64,000 nt of DNA, from assembly GCF_027105055.1 (NCBI RefSeq), contig NZ_CP114264.1, forward strand, positions 930,001 to 994,000. The letters are read 5' to 3'. The stretch comes from Acinetobacter sp. TR3. Lineage in GTDB: Bacteria > Pseudomonadota > Gammaproteobacteria > Pseudomonadales > Moraxellaceae. Position numbers and translations under genes: made by a program. The notes under the pieces are model-generated. The model was not told where the DNA came from. It ran no database searches and saw only the letters and a program-made list of their open reading frames with translations. Positions 10,303 to 18,508 of the stretch are shown one piece after another. How positions within the stretch are numbered: position 1 is the stretch's first letter; the number at the start of each line of letters is the position of its first letter.

Positions 10303-11385
10303 ATGTCTCAACAAGTTTTACGTGCGCGTGCAGAACAACAGTTTTCTCATGAATTAGATGCATTAAAAGCACATGACAGTTTAGTAAAACCTCCACAATG
10401 GCAACTTTCGCCTAAAGCAGTCGTAGATTACTTATTGGGTACAACACTGCCAGATGGAACAGAAATTTCTCCAAAATATATTGGTAATCGCCGTTTGATG
10501 GAAATTGCTGTTGCGACATTGGCGACTGATCGCGCCTTGTTGTTATTAGGCGTACCAGGGACAGCAAAATCATGGGTATCTGAACATTTGGCTGCGGCGA
10601 TTTCAGGTAATAGTGCTTTATTGATTCAAGGTACGGCAGGTACGAGCGAAGATACCTTACGTTATAGTTGGAATTATGCGGAACTTTTATCCAAAGGCCC
10701 AAGCGAAGATGCTTTGGTGAAAAGTCCGATGTTACGTGCGATGCAAGAAGGCAAGATCGCGCGTGTGGAAGAACTGACTCGTATTCCTGCCGATGTCCAA
10801 GATACCTTGATTACCTTACTTTCCGAGAAAAATTTGCCTGTTCCTGAGTTGGGAATTGAGTATCAAGCGGTACAAGGTTTTAGTGTGATTGCCACCGCCA
10901 ATAACCGTGATAAAGGAGTGAATGAACTCTCTTCTGCGTTAAAGCGTCGTTTTAATACGGTGATTTTACCGCCGCCTGCCACCATCGCTGAAGAAGTGGA
11001 AATCGTACAAAAACGGGTTCAATCTTTGGGCAAGAGTTTACAATTGCCCGAGATTCAGCCTTTAGATGCTCAAATTCAAAAACTGGTGACGATTTTTAGA
11101 GAGTTACGTCATGGGCAAACCTTGGATGGCAAGCAAAAACTCAAAACCACCACAGGAACTTTATCCACGGCTGAAGCCATTTCAGTGATGAGTCATGGTT
11201 GGGTGATGGCAGGGCATTTTGGTTCGGGCAATGTTACGGATCATGAACTCGCAGCAGGTCTACAAGGTGCAGTATTAAAAGATCCTGTTCAAGATATTGT
11301 GCCTTGGAAGGAATATGTTGAAACTGTAATTAAACAACGTGAGGGTTGGCAAGACCTGTATCGTGCTTGTCGTGACTTAGAATAA
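10303..11385 (+). CDS. MoxR-type AAA+ ATPase (YehL-like)
   Basis: A 360-residue AAA+ ATPase. The Walker A motif is GVPGTAKS at residues 83-90, with a degenerate Walker B (IARVEELTR), a MoxR-type segment (VQDTLITLLSEKNLPVPELG), sensor 1 (VIATANNRDKG) and the arginine finger region (LKRRFNTVILPPP). MoxR ATPases generally act as chaperone-like remodellers together with a vWA protein encoded nearby, as here. The gene order with a DUF5682 gene and a vWA gene places it in the YehL group. ATG at 10303 follows AGGATAATCAAC. It is the third gene of the cluster, 32 bases after the helical protein. Confidence 0.85.
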   Translation: MSQQVLRARAEQQFSHELDALKAHDSLVKPPQWQLSPKAVVDYLLGTTLPDGTEISPKYIGNRRLMEIAVATLATDRALLLLGVPGTAKSWVSEHLAAAISGNSALLIQGTAGTSEDTLRYSWNYAELLSKGPSEDALVKSPMLRAMQEGKIARVEELTRIPADVQDTLITLLSEKNLPVPELGIEYQAVQGFSVIATANNRDKGVNELSSALKRRFNTVILPPPATIAEEVEIVQKRVQSLGKSLQLPEIQPLDAQIQKLVTIFRELRHGQTLDGKQKLKTTTGTLSTAEAISVMSHGWVMAGHFGSGNVTDHELAAGLQGAVLKDPVQDIVPWKEYVETVIKQREGWQDLYRACRDLE

Positions 11386-11403
11386 AACCAAATAATAAAT
11401 GAC

Positions 11404-11440
11404 CTCATCCCAATCTTCTCCTTGACAAGGAGAAGATGTG
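11404..11440 (+). repeat. Short palindromic repeat, type A
   Basis: ATCTTCTCCTT (11413-11423), loop GAC, AAGGAGAAGAT (11427-11437): an 11-bp perfect stem in the gap between the MoxR and DUF5682 genes, preceded by CCTCATCCC. It has no T tract. Its pyrimidine-rich/purine-rich layout resembles two other short palindromes in this window (17139 and 30901). It may be a dispersed REP-like unit or a processing/attenuation hairpin inside the operon. Confidence 0.5.
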
Positions 11441-11461
11441 ATCGGAATAAAGGATAGAAAA

Positions 11462-13819
11462 ATGCTGCATATTCTCGGTATTCGTCATCATGGGCCTGGT
11501 TCGGCACGTAGTGTATGTAATGCTTTGGCTTCGATTCAACCTGACTGTATTTTGATTGAAGGGCCACCTGATGCCAATGCAATCATTGCCCAATTGCAAC
11601 ATGCCGATTTTAAGCCGCCTGTGGCGTTGTTGTTGAATACCCCTGTACAAAAAGAAGTGCGATCACAGGCAGTCTTCTATCCTTTTGCTGAATTTTCGCC
11701 TGAGTGGCAAGCTTTGCAATATGCGCTGCGTCAGCAAGTTGCAGTAGAGTTTATGGATCTGCCTTTGCAACATCGTTTTGCACTGGAAAAACAATGGGCA
11801 GAGCAACGTTTACAGCAAGCTTCAGCCGACGAACAAGCATTAGCAGACGAACAAGAGATTGAGTCTAATCAGCAAGATGATGTTGAGCCAGAACAGAATC
11901 TGGAGCAGCATTATCTTTCGATTCGCCGAGATCCAATTCAACTGTTGGCGGAACAGGCAGGCTATCAAGATAGCGAACGTTTTTGGGAGCATTTGGTTGA
12001 ACAGCAACCGCATGCTGGACAAATGTTTGCCGCAATTACTGATGCGATGGCAGCTTTACGAGATTATTTACTGAGCCAGCAGCCTGAAAACTATAGCAGC
12101 GAAGATCAATTGCTGGAGCAGTATCGCGAAGCCTATATGCGCAAAGTGATCAAGCAGGCAGAAAAGCAGGGCTACCAAAATATTGTAGTGATTTGTGGTG
12201 CATGGCATGCACCTGTGTTGGCAGATTTAAAAGCGCAAAATAAAGCAGATACCGCTTTGCTCAAAGGCTTGCCCAAAGTGAAAGTGGATGCTGCATGGAT
12301 TGCGTGGACACATGGGCGATTGAGCCGAGACAGTGGCTATGGTGCAGGTGTACAAGCGGTGGGATGGTATACCCATCTTTGGAAGCATTATCAACAAGCT
12401 TTAGACGAAAATGTTGATGGCGAGAAAATTAGCATTGATTGGTTAAGCAAATTTGCCCAAGCCTTACGCCAAGCAGGTCATGATGCCTCTAGTGCTCAGA
12501 TTATTGATGCGGTACAACTAATTCAATCTTTATTGCAATTACGTGGACGCCGTATTCCTGATTTGGAAGATTTATTTGAGGTGATTCGCTCGGTCTTGAA
12601 TCATGGTTTATATATTCCACAACCGATTTTAGCCAAATTGCTTGAAGACGAGCAATTGGGGCAAGTACCCGATGAATTGATTGAGCTACCCATTCAAAAA
12701 GATTTCTTGCAGCAAGTGAAGCATTTCCGTTTAAAGCTCGAAGCACCTCATCGTGACATTAGTCTTGATTTGCGTGAAGCATTCGACTTGGCAAAAAGTC
12801 AATTTTTACACTGCGTGAAATTACTCGGTCTTGCTTGGGCAGACTTGGCAGGTACAGGCTCGAAGCAAGGCAATTTTAAAGAAGCATGGCAGTTGTCTTG
12901 GCAGCCTGAGAGTAGTTTATATCTGAATGAAATGTCGCTGTGGGGCAATAGCATTCAGCTTGCCACACAAAGTTATTTAGAAAATCAGATTCGACAATGT
13001 GAAGATGTGGCGCAAATTGCGCAACTGATTGAGAGCATTTTATTGTCTGGTCTAGATCAAAGCTTAAATTTGGCTTTGGATAAATTGAATGAACTCACTA
13101 CCCAGCATCAAGACCCAAGTATTATTTTGGCAACTTTAAAGCCACTGATTACTGCAATTCGTTATGGCAGTGTGCGCCAATTTTCAATGCAGCATTTGCA
13201 TCAAGTGGTAGAACATTTAGCGATTCGCTTGATGTTGAGTTTGCCAAGTTATTGTGTACAACTGAATGCCGAAATGGCGCAGCAGTTTGCCCAACAACTA
13301 CAAAATTTATATGAACTTTTAGAACAATTACAACAAGATGAATTGCTACAGCTCTGGCAAGAGACCTTGGAACAGTTATTGCAATTAGAACAGATGCAAG
13401 GTTATTTGCATGGTTGTTGTGTGCGTTCAGCACGAGAACAGCAGTTGATTGATGTAGAGCAAACACAGGAGTTTCTGTCTCGAGCTTTGTCGATCGGGCA
13501 GACGGCGGATTACAGTGCAGCTTGGTTTGAAGGTTTCTTGACCCATCAAGCTTTGCTATTGATTCATGAGCAAAGTCTTTGGGATGCGGTGAGCCAATGG
13601 GTCAATCAATTACAAGAGCAGCAATTCATTGAATTGTTACCGATTTTGGCGAGAACAGCTTCAAGTTTTAGCCCTGCTGAAGCACAGCAATTAATTCAGA
13701 AAGTGACGCAAAAATCGACCGCAGTCAAACAAGAGGTCGGTGCTTTAGACATCGCACGTGCTCAAACGGTATTAGATGAAATTTATGCGTATTTACAGCC
13801 TGTTGCTGTCGAGGTTTAA
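11462..13819 (+). CDS. DUF5682 family protein (YehM-like)
   Basis: A 785-residue cytosolic protein. The N-terminal 270 residues form the conserved part: IRHHGPGSAR at 7-16, LIEGPPDA at 31-38, and CGAWHAPVL with W248-H249. The spaced His/Glu motifs and the G-x-x-H element recall the TraB/Tiki/EreA-like hydrolase fold, but that is only a suggestion. The rest is a long Q/L-rich helical domain. A GTG at 11438 would lengthen it by eight residues, but AAAGGA at 11449-11454 is well placed for the ATG at 11462. It stands between the MoxR ATPase and the vWA protein, the arrangement of yehL-yehM-yehP. Confidence 0.8.
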   Translation: MLHILGIRHHGPGSARSVCNALASIQPDCILIEGPPDANAIIAQLQHADFKPPVALLLNTPVQKEVRSQAVFYPFAEFSPEWQALQYALRQQVAVEFMDLPLQHRFALEKQWAEQRLQQASADEQALADEQEIESNQQDDVEPEQNLEQHYLSIRRDPIQLLAEQAGYQDSERFWEHLVEQQPHAGQMFAAITDAMAALRDYLLSQQPENYSSEDQLLEQYREAYMRKVIKQAEKQGYQNIVVICGAWHAPVLADLKAQNKADTALLKGLPKVKVDAAWIAWTHGRLSRDSGYGAGVQAVGWYTHLWKHYQQALDENVDGEKISIDWLSKFAQALRQAGHDASSAQIIDAVQLIQSLLQLRGRRIPDLEDLFEVIRSVLNHGLYIPQPILAKLLEDEQLGQVPDELIELPIQKDFLQQVKHFRLKLEAPHRDISLDLREAFDLAKSQFLHCVKLLGLAWADLAGTGSKQGNFKEAWQLSWQPESSLYLNEMSLWGNSIQLATQSYLENQIRQCEDVAQIAQLIESILLSGLDQSLNLALDKLNELTTQHQDPSIILATLKPLITAIRYGSVRQFSMQHLHQVVEHLAIRLMLSLPSYCVQLNAEMAQQFAQQLQNLYELLEQLQQDELLQLWQETLEQLLQLEQMQGYLHGCCVRSAREQQLIDVEQTQEFLSRALSIGQTADYSAAWFEGFLTHQALLLIHEQSLWDAVSQWVNQLQEQQFIELLPILARTASSFSPAEAQQLIQKVTQKSTAVKQEVGALDIARAQTVLDEIYAYLQPVAVEV

Positions 13820-13822
13820 GTG

Positions 13823-15007
13823 ATGAACATGAATGAAGAACTGATCACTTTAAAACAATCTGACCTTGCGGAACAAGAACGACGTTGGCGATTAATTTTA
13901 GGGCAAGTCCCAAATTCGACCTCGCATTTACCGAATTGGTCGGTGCAAGATACCAAAATGCAAGAATGCTTGAATGAGCTTTATCAGACGCAACAGTCCA
14001 ATCGCCGTGGTGGTTTAGGGCATTCTAGTCCTCGAGTGGCGCAATGGTTGGGGGATATTCGCCAGTATTTCCCATCTTCTGTGGTAAAAGTTATTCAAAA
14101 AGATGCTTTAGAGCGTTTAAATTTACAACAAATGTTGTTAGAGCCTGAATTGTTGGCGAGTGTAGAGGTCGATATTCATTTGGTTTCTACCTTAATTTCA
14201 CTCAATCATTTGATGCCTGAAAAAACCAAAGAAACTGCACGCATCGTGGTACGTCAGTTGGTAGAACAGCTTGAAAACCGTTTAAAACAACCATTACAGC
14301 AAGCGATTCGAGGCAGTATCAATCGTTCAGCACATACGCGTCGTCCTAAACGCATGCAAGACATTAACTGGAAACGCACCATTCAAGCCAATTTGAAACA
14401 TTGGCAGGAAGATTTTAAAACCATTATTCCACATGAATTACATGGACATCCACGCCAACAAACGGCTTTAAAAGACATTGTACTGTGTGTCGATCAAAGT
14501 GGTTCGATGGCACCTTCGGTGATTTATTCCAGTGTCTTTGCGGCAGTGATGGCAAGTATTCGTGCAGTCAGTACGCAAATGATTGTATTTGATACTGAGT
14601 TAGCCGATTTAACCCCTTTGCTCCAAGACCCTGTGGATGTGTTGTTTGGAACGCAGTTGGGTGGGGGAACCGATATTGCCAAAGCGATTAAATATTGTCG
14701 TGGTAAAATTACTCGTCCAGAAGATACCATCTTTATTCTCATCAGTGATTTGTGTGAAGGTGGTGATGCCAAGCAAATGCTCAAGCAAGTCGCTGAAATG
14801 CTAGATAGTGGTGTGCAAGTGATTGCATTACTGGCATTGTCTGATGATGGTGCGCCTTGGTACGATACCCAACATGCACAGATCTTTGCGGATATGGGCA
14901 TCCCAACCTTTGCTTGTACACCTGATCAGTTCCCAGAATTGATGGCAACTGCAATTGAAAAACGAGATATTCATGCATGGTATGCAACCCAACAAAATCT
15001 GACATAA
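13823..15007 (+). CDS. vWA domain protein (YehP-like)
   Basis: A 394-residue protein whose C-terminal half (from about residue 215) is a von Willebrand factor A domain with an intact MIDAS metal site: D-x-S-x-S in VDQSGSMAP, the threonine in LGGGTDIA, and the aspartate in LISDLCEGG. vWA proteins next to MoxR ATPases usually serve as the metal-dependent adaptor or substrate. The N-terminal half is basic and helical. GAGG at 13811-13814 selects the ATG at 13823 over the GTG at 13820. It begins three bases after the DUF5682 stop. Confidence 0.85.
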   Translation: MNMNEELITLKQSDLAEQERRWRLILGQVPNSTSHLPNWSVQDTKMQECLNELYQTQQSNRRGGLGHSSPRVAQWLGDIRQYFPSSVVKVIQKDALERLNLQQMLLEPELLASVEVDIHLVSTLISLNHLMPEKTKETARIVVRQLVEQLENRLKQPLQQAIRGSINRSAHTRRPKRMQDINWKRTIQANLKHWQEDFKTIIPHELHGHPRQQTALKDIVLCVDQSGSMAPSVIYSSVFAAVMASIRAVSTQMIVFDTELADLTPLLQDPVDVLFGTQLGGGTDIAKAIKYCRGKITRPEDTIFILISDLCEGGDAKQMLKQVAEMLDSGVQVIALLALSDDGAPWYDTQHAQIFADMGIPTFACTPDQFPELMATAIEKRDIHAWYATQQNLT

Positions 15008-15032
15008 TAGAATATGAAGATGACGTTTCGCT

Positions 15033-15254
15033 ATGCAAGTCGAAACGTGTGAGCTGATTGAGGATAGGTCGTTGCTGAAAATTATTTTGATTGTGGTGGT
15101 AATTTTAAGTTTAGCTTTACTGTTGTTTTTATTGTATCAAAGTCAAAAAATGCTGCGCCATGTGCAGAAACAACACGCTTTGGAAAATAAACAAAAGGGC
15201 AGAGAGCGTCAGCTGCATCCAAAATTACAACAGCGTAAAAAACCTCAGGATTAA
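15033..15254 (+). CDS. Small single-pass membrane protein
   Basis: A 73-residue protein with one membrane helix (about residues 15-37) followed by a strongly basic, glutamine-rich tail of roughly 36 residues that should face the cytoplasm. An ATG is at 15033, but GAGGA at 15059-15063 is better placed for an in-frame TTG at 15072, which would trim the first 13 residues and start right at the membrane segment. It lies 25 bases after the vWA gene and may be the last gene of the MoxR cluster. The family is unknown to me. Its stop codon sits in the loop of a terminator shared with nth. Confidence 0.55.
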   Translation: MQVETCELIEDRSLLKIILIVVVILSLALLLFLLYQSQKMLRHVQKQHALENKQKGRERQLHPKLQQRKKPQD

Positions 15255-15266
15255 CTGAGGTTTTTT
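15237..15266 (+). terminator. Bidirectional terminator with both stop codons in its loop
   Basis: AAAAAACCTCAG (15237-15248), loop GATTAA, CTGAGGTTTTTT (15255-15266). The 12-bp perfect stem has A and T tracts that serve both strands. The TAA of the small membrane gene and the TAA of nth overlap in the loop. Confidence 0.9.
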
Positions 15267-15937
15267 GTTGGAATTGTTTTTACGGCTCCAAATTCAAAAC
15301 GATCAGGCCAGTTGCAGACATCGGATACGATACATTCAGCACATTTAGGTTTACGTGCTATACAACAATAACGCCCATGTAAGATCAGCCAATGATGAGC
15401 ATCAATAATAAACTCTTTAGGAATAACCTTAATTAATCGATCTTCGACTTCTAAAACATTTTTACCTACTGCCAAACCAGTACGATTGCCAACACGGAAA
15501 ATATGGGTATCGACTGCCATAGTGGGATGACCAAAGGCGGTATTGAGCACGACGTTTGCCGTTTTACGCCCTACACCTGGTAAAGATTCCAGTTCTTTTC
15601 GCGTTTCTGGAATTTGTCCTTGATATTGATCAAGTAAAATCTGACAAGTTTTGATCACATTTTCAGCTTTAGCGTTATATAAACCAATCGTCTTAATATA
15701 TTCTTTTAAGCCCTCAACCCCAAGATTTAAAATAGCTTGTGCAGTATTAGCAACGGCATAGAGTTTATCAGTCGCTTTGTTGACACTGACATCGGTTGCT
15801 TGTGCAGAAAGCAAAACAGCAATCAGTAACTCAAAAGGAGAGCTGTAGTTCAGCTCAGTTTGGGGATGTGGTCTTTGCGTACGTAAACGTTCAAAAAAAG
15901 TCTGAATTTGTTTTTTGGTCATATTTTTGACAGGCAT
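15251..15937 (-). CDS. nth: Endonuclease III (DNA glycosylase/AP lyase)
   Basis: Nth removes oxidised pyrimidines from DNA and nicks the abasic site. The 228-residue protein has the helix-hairpin-helix (LPGVGRKTANVVLN; the catalytic lysine lies in the preceding helix region around SAQATDVSVNKAT), the catalytic aspartate (VDTHIFRV) and the 4Fe-4S cluster spacing C-x6-C-x2-C-x5-C near the C-terminus (CIARKPKCAECIVSDVC). The start directly abuts the rsxB stop (TAA then ATG). A second ATG five codons in (15922) is possible. rsx-nth linkage is conserved in gammaproteobacteria, though here only the B subunit gene is present. Confidence 0.95.
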   Translation of the reverse strand: MPVKNMTKKQIQTFFERLRTQRPHPQTELNYSSPFELLIAVLLSAQATDVSVNKATDKLYAVANTAQAILNLGVEGLKEYIKTIGLYNAKAENVIKTCQILLDQYQGQIPETRKELESLPGVGRKTANVVLNTAFGHPTMAVDTHIFRVGNRTGLAVGKNVLEVEDRLIKVIPKEFIIDAHHWLILHGRYCCIARKPKCAECIVSDVCNWPDRFEFGAVKTIPTKNLS

Positions 15938-16738
15938 TTAGATTCCCTGTAATTCATTTAAACATTGTTGTAAATCGAGTAATTGTGCCTGTTTTTGCTC
16001 ATCAGCACGTACGCTTAATTGTTTTTCTAACTTTTTGATTTGCGTTCTAATTTTCGCAAGTTCAATTGTCGTTTTTGCATCTAATACAGGATTTTCTTTC
16101 GGTTTATCCATGAGTGTGATCACGGGTACATTGTTAAGTGCTTGAGAAAATTGAGCAAAAAATTCGGTATCAATTTCAGCACGAACAATCGGTCCTTTAC
16201 GACTCAAACGACGTTTTTCTTCTCGTTGGATATGCGCATAGTAACGATGTCTGAGATCATCTTGTTCAAGATTACGTTGTTGAACTGTAGGTAATGGATT
16301 GGTATCTGCGACTAGATCAATACAATCTACAGGACAGGGTGGAATACATAACTCACAACCCGTACATAGATCAGTCAAGATACTATGCATTAATTTTCCG
16401 CTACCGATAATGGCATCAACAGGGCAGGCACTAATACATTTAGTACACCCGATACATTCATCTTCACGAATTATCGCTTTCATTTGTTGCGGTCGACCAT
16501 CTGCTTGAATGTCCCAAACACTCGGTTCCGCAATCATTGTTGGTCTTTTTAATAATGTCGCAAGTGCATCGGCAACAGGTTGTCCACCTGGAACGCATTT
16601 GTTTGCATCTTCACCTTCCACGATCGACTTTGCATAAGGTAAACAACCATCACGATGTCCACATAAACCACATTGTGTTTGTGGTAAAAGTTGGTCTACC
16701 TGAACGATAAGAGAGAGTTGTTGTGCTGAAACTGACAT
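15938..16738 (-). CDS. rsxB: RnfB/RsxB-type iron-sulfur protein
   Basis: A 266-residue ferredoxin-like protein. The N-terminal 4Fe-4S domain of RnfB type is present ([10 protein letters not shown]...C), followed by two classical ferredoxin motifs at about 97-135 ([12 protein letters not shown] and [12 protein letters not shown]). The C-terminal 120 residues form a charged, coiled-coil-like extension. The usual RnfB N-terminal membrane helix is missing, so the protein should be soluble. No other rnf/rsx subunit gene is adjacent. It may therefore act as a free-standing electron carrier, perhaps for iron-sulfur enzymes such as Nth; that role is inference. Confidence 0.85.
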   Translation of the reverse strand: MSVSAQQLSLIVQVDQLLPQTQCGLCGHRDGCLPYAKSIVEGEDANKCVPGGQPVADALATLLKRPTMIAEPSVWDIQADGRPQQMKAIIREDECIGCTKCISACPVDAIIGSGKLMHSILTDLCTGCELCIPPCPVDCIDLVADTNPLPTVQQRNLEQDDLRHRYYAHIQREEKRRLSRKGPIVRAEIDTEFFAQFSQALNNVPVITLMDKPKENPVLDAKTTIELAKIRTQIKKLEKQLSVRADEQKQAQLLDLQQCLNELQGI

Positions 16739-16809
16739 GAAAGAAGATAGGATAAAAACAGTGTCGCTATTATAGCAAAGAATAGTTTAATCGGCGGCAA
16801 TCGTTGCTT

Positions 16810-16835
16810 AAATCTATTTTTATAGATTTTTTATT
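16810..16835 (+). terminator. Hairpin with T tract ahead of the gdhA remnant
   Basis: AAATCTAT (16810-16817), loop TTTT, ATAGATTT (16822-16829), then TTT-A-TTTTT. It looks like a plus-strand terminator, yet no plus-strand gene ends here. It may be the leftover end of something deleted, marking the junction with the gdhA fragment. Confidence 0.45.
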
Positions 16836-16838
16836 TTT

Positions 16839-17132
16839 GCAATTGACGCAGTTGAACAATTTATCGCAGCTAAGATTTTGTATGCACCAGGTAAAGCATC
16901 AAATGCGGGCGGAGTTGCAACTTCCGCTCTTGAGATGTCTCAAAATGCGTTACGTTTCGGTTGGACACATGGTGAAGTCGATGAACGCTTACATGCCATC
17001 ATGAAAGATATTCATGTCAATTGTTTAAGATATGGAACTAAAGAAGACGGGACTGTTAACTATGTGGATGGAGCAAATATTGCTGGTTTCGTCAAAGTAG
17101 CAGATGCCATTCTCGCGCAGGGTATTTATTAA
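16839..17132 (+). pseudogene. gdhA: 3' remnant of NADP-specific glutamate dehydrogenase
   Basis: The frame reads AIDAVEQFIAAKILYAPGK and continues through ASNAGGVATSALEM to GANIAGFVKVADAILAQGIY. This is the last ~97 residues of a hexameric GdhA of about 450 residues, including the conserved NAGGVATS and GANIAGF segments. Homology stops abruptly at about 16839, where AT-rich hairpin sequence begins. There is no start codon and no ribosome site, but the remaining codons are intact and uninterrupted. This suggests a fairly recent deletion or a partial duplication of a gene whose complete copy may lie elsewhere. It ends 43 bases before a strong terminator. Confidence 0.85.
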
Positions 17133-17138
17133 GGGTCT

Positions 17139-17171
17139 CCTAAACTCCCGCTTTAATAAAGAGAGACTTTT
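17139..17171 (+). repeat. Short palindromic repeat, degenerate copy
   Basis: CCTAAACTCCCGCTTTA (17139-17155) followed by AATAAAGAGAGACTTTT has the same frame as the copy at 30901 (CCTAAATCCCTCTTTATAA then AAGAGGGACTTT), with two mismatches in the 9-bp arms. It sits directly after the gdhA remnant stop. It is probably a dispersed REP-like unit. Confidence 0.5.
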
Positions 17172-17174
17172 CAT

Positions 17175-17208
17175 AAAAAAATCCGATGTTGAAACATCGG
17201 ATTTTTTT
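17175..17208 (+). terminator. Bidirectional terminator (gdhA remnant / META lipoprotein)
   Basis: AAAAAAATCCGATGTT (17175-17190), loop GA, AACATCGGATTTTTTT (17193-17208): a 16-bp perfect stem including A/T tracts usable from both strands. It serves the original gdhA end and the minus-strand lipoprotein gene that stops at 17221. Confidence 0.92.
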
Positions 17209-17220
17209 AACTGACTAAAA

Positions 17221-18327
17221 TTATGGTTTTTTCACGGTTTCTTGTTCAACCATCATATCTAAGACATCAGCTAAGCTTGATTGATCTGCTGCTGGATTTT
17301 TAATTTCATAGCGTTTAACACGAACGATCACACGTTGGTTTGGATTATGTTCAAAGCCTTCGATTTGACCGTAGTAAAGTGACCAATTTTTATCAGCATA
17401 GGTTTTGATGCCTTTGTCATCATATTTAATCTCACGAACTTGCATACATGTTTGTGGTGCTACACCCGTACATGATTTAGTTTGTGGTGAAATTTCGAGG
17501 AAAACGATTTTACCTTCAGACTGGTATTTTGCTTCAGCTGTCATTTTACCAAGGAACGTATATTTTTGACCGTTTGCATCGCTTAAAGTTAAGCTCGGCT
17601 GGTCTAAATTTGTTGCATTAATTTCAAATGAAACCTTACGTTTTTGTAAAAGTGTACCTGCAAATTGCTCTTGTTTCATCAGCGCTGGTTCACATGCCAT
17701 CATTGTTGAAGCGCCATTACCTGTAACAATTGAACCATTTTCAATTTTCCATGAGGTATTTAAGCGGTTACAACCAGTATCTACAGATAAACGATCATTG
17801 GCTAAAAAACTTAATACGATTGGTTTTTTTGTATCAGTTGGTTGATATGACCAAGTATAGTTTGTTAACACACTCGTATTCACGATTTTGCTTCCTGTAA
17901 ATACATGTTTTTGACCTTTACTATCAGTTACTTTCAAGATCGCTTGATCATTTTGGGTACTGAGTGTGAAAGGAACTTTTTTCTCACTAAAAATATCAGC
18001 AGATAAGCGTTCTTGTTGCATTAAATCATCCGCACATGCCATCATTGTTGATGCCAGTGGTGAGGTTACAATGGTATTACCTTCAACTTTCCAAGTCCCA
18101 CCTTGATTATTACAGCCAGTTTGAATAGATAATCGTTGATTATCATCGAAAGATAAAACTAAAGGTTTTGATGCTTTTGAACCTTGATAAGTCCAATTAT
18201 ATTCAGTTAAATTTTTTGCAGCAGTTGTATTCATTTGAGAAATAACATTATCAGTCACATTTTGTACTGTTTGGCACGCCATCAAAGAAAGTGGCAATAA
18301 AGCAAGAACTAAATATTTAATTTTCAT
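17221..18327 (-). CDS. Lipoprotein with two META domains and a DUF4377 domain
   Basis: A 368-residue lipoprotein with lipobox LMAC at about residues 16-19. Two tandem META (DUF306/HslJ-type) domains follow at about 35-140 and 150-250. Each carries the T-G-C-N motif and a later ST(M)MAC motif whose paired cysteines probably form a disulfide. The last ~100 residues, with C-T-G-x-A-P-Q-T-C-M-Q-V-R, fit DUF4377. The protein should be anchored in the outer membrane. META proteins have been linked to stress and envelope phenotypes, but the role here is not known. A TTG at 18333 extends the frame by two residues; the ATG at 18327 is preferred. Confidence 0.85.
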   Translation of the reverse strand: MKIKYLVLALLPLSLMACQTVQNVTDNVISQMNTTAAKNLTEYNWTYQGSKASKPLVLSFDDNQRLSIQTGCNNQGGTWKVEGNTIVTSPLASTMMACADDLMQQERLSADIFSEKKVPFTLSTQNDQAILKVTDSKGQKHVFTGSKIVNTSVLTNYTWSYQPTDTKKPIVLSFLANDRLSVDTGCNRLNTSWKIENGSIVTGNGASTMMACEPALMKQEQFAGTLLQKRKVSFEINATNLDQPSLTLSDANGQKYTFLGKMTAEAKYQSEGKIVFLEISPQTKSCTGVAPQTCMQVREIKYDDKGIKTYADKNWSLYYGQIEGFEHNPNQRVIVRVKRYEIKNPAADQSSLADVLDMMVEQETVKKP

Positions 18328-18508
18328 AGTCAAACAACAGTAAATAAATAACAGTCATTAGCTTAAAGTATTCTTAAAAAAAGAAAATGTAATCCGTTTA
18401 TGGATTAAGTTCGTTAAATGTATCCAATTGTAAATTTTAAGAAAATTAATTAGGAAAATGACTTACTCAAATATAAGTAAGCCATTTAAAAAACATGATG
18501 CTTGGTTT

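Noticed and set aside
14524-14901. 125-codon minus-strand frame inside the vWA gene
   Set aside because: It is the antisense shadow of the MIDAS-containing coding region, with no ribosome site and no family look.
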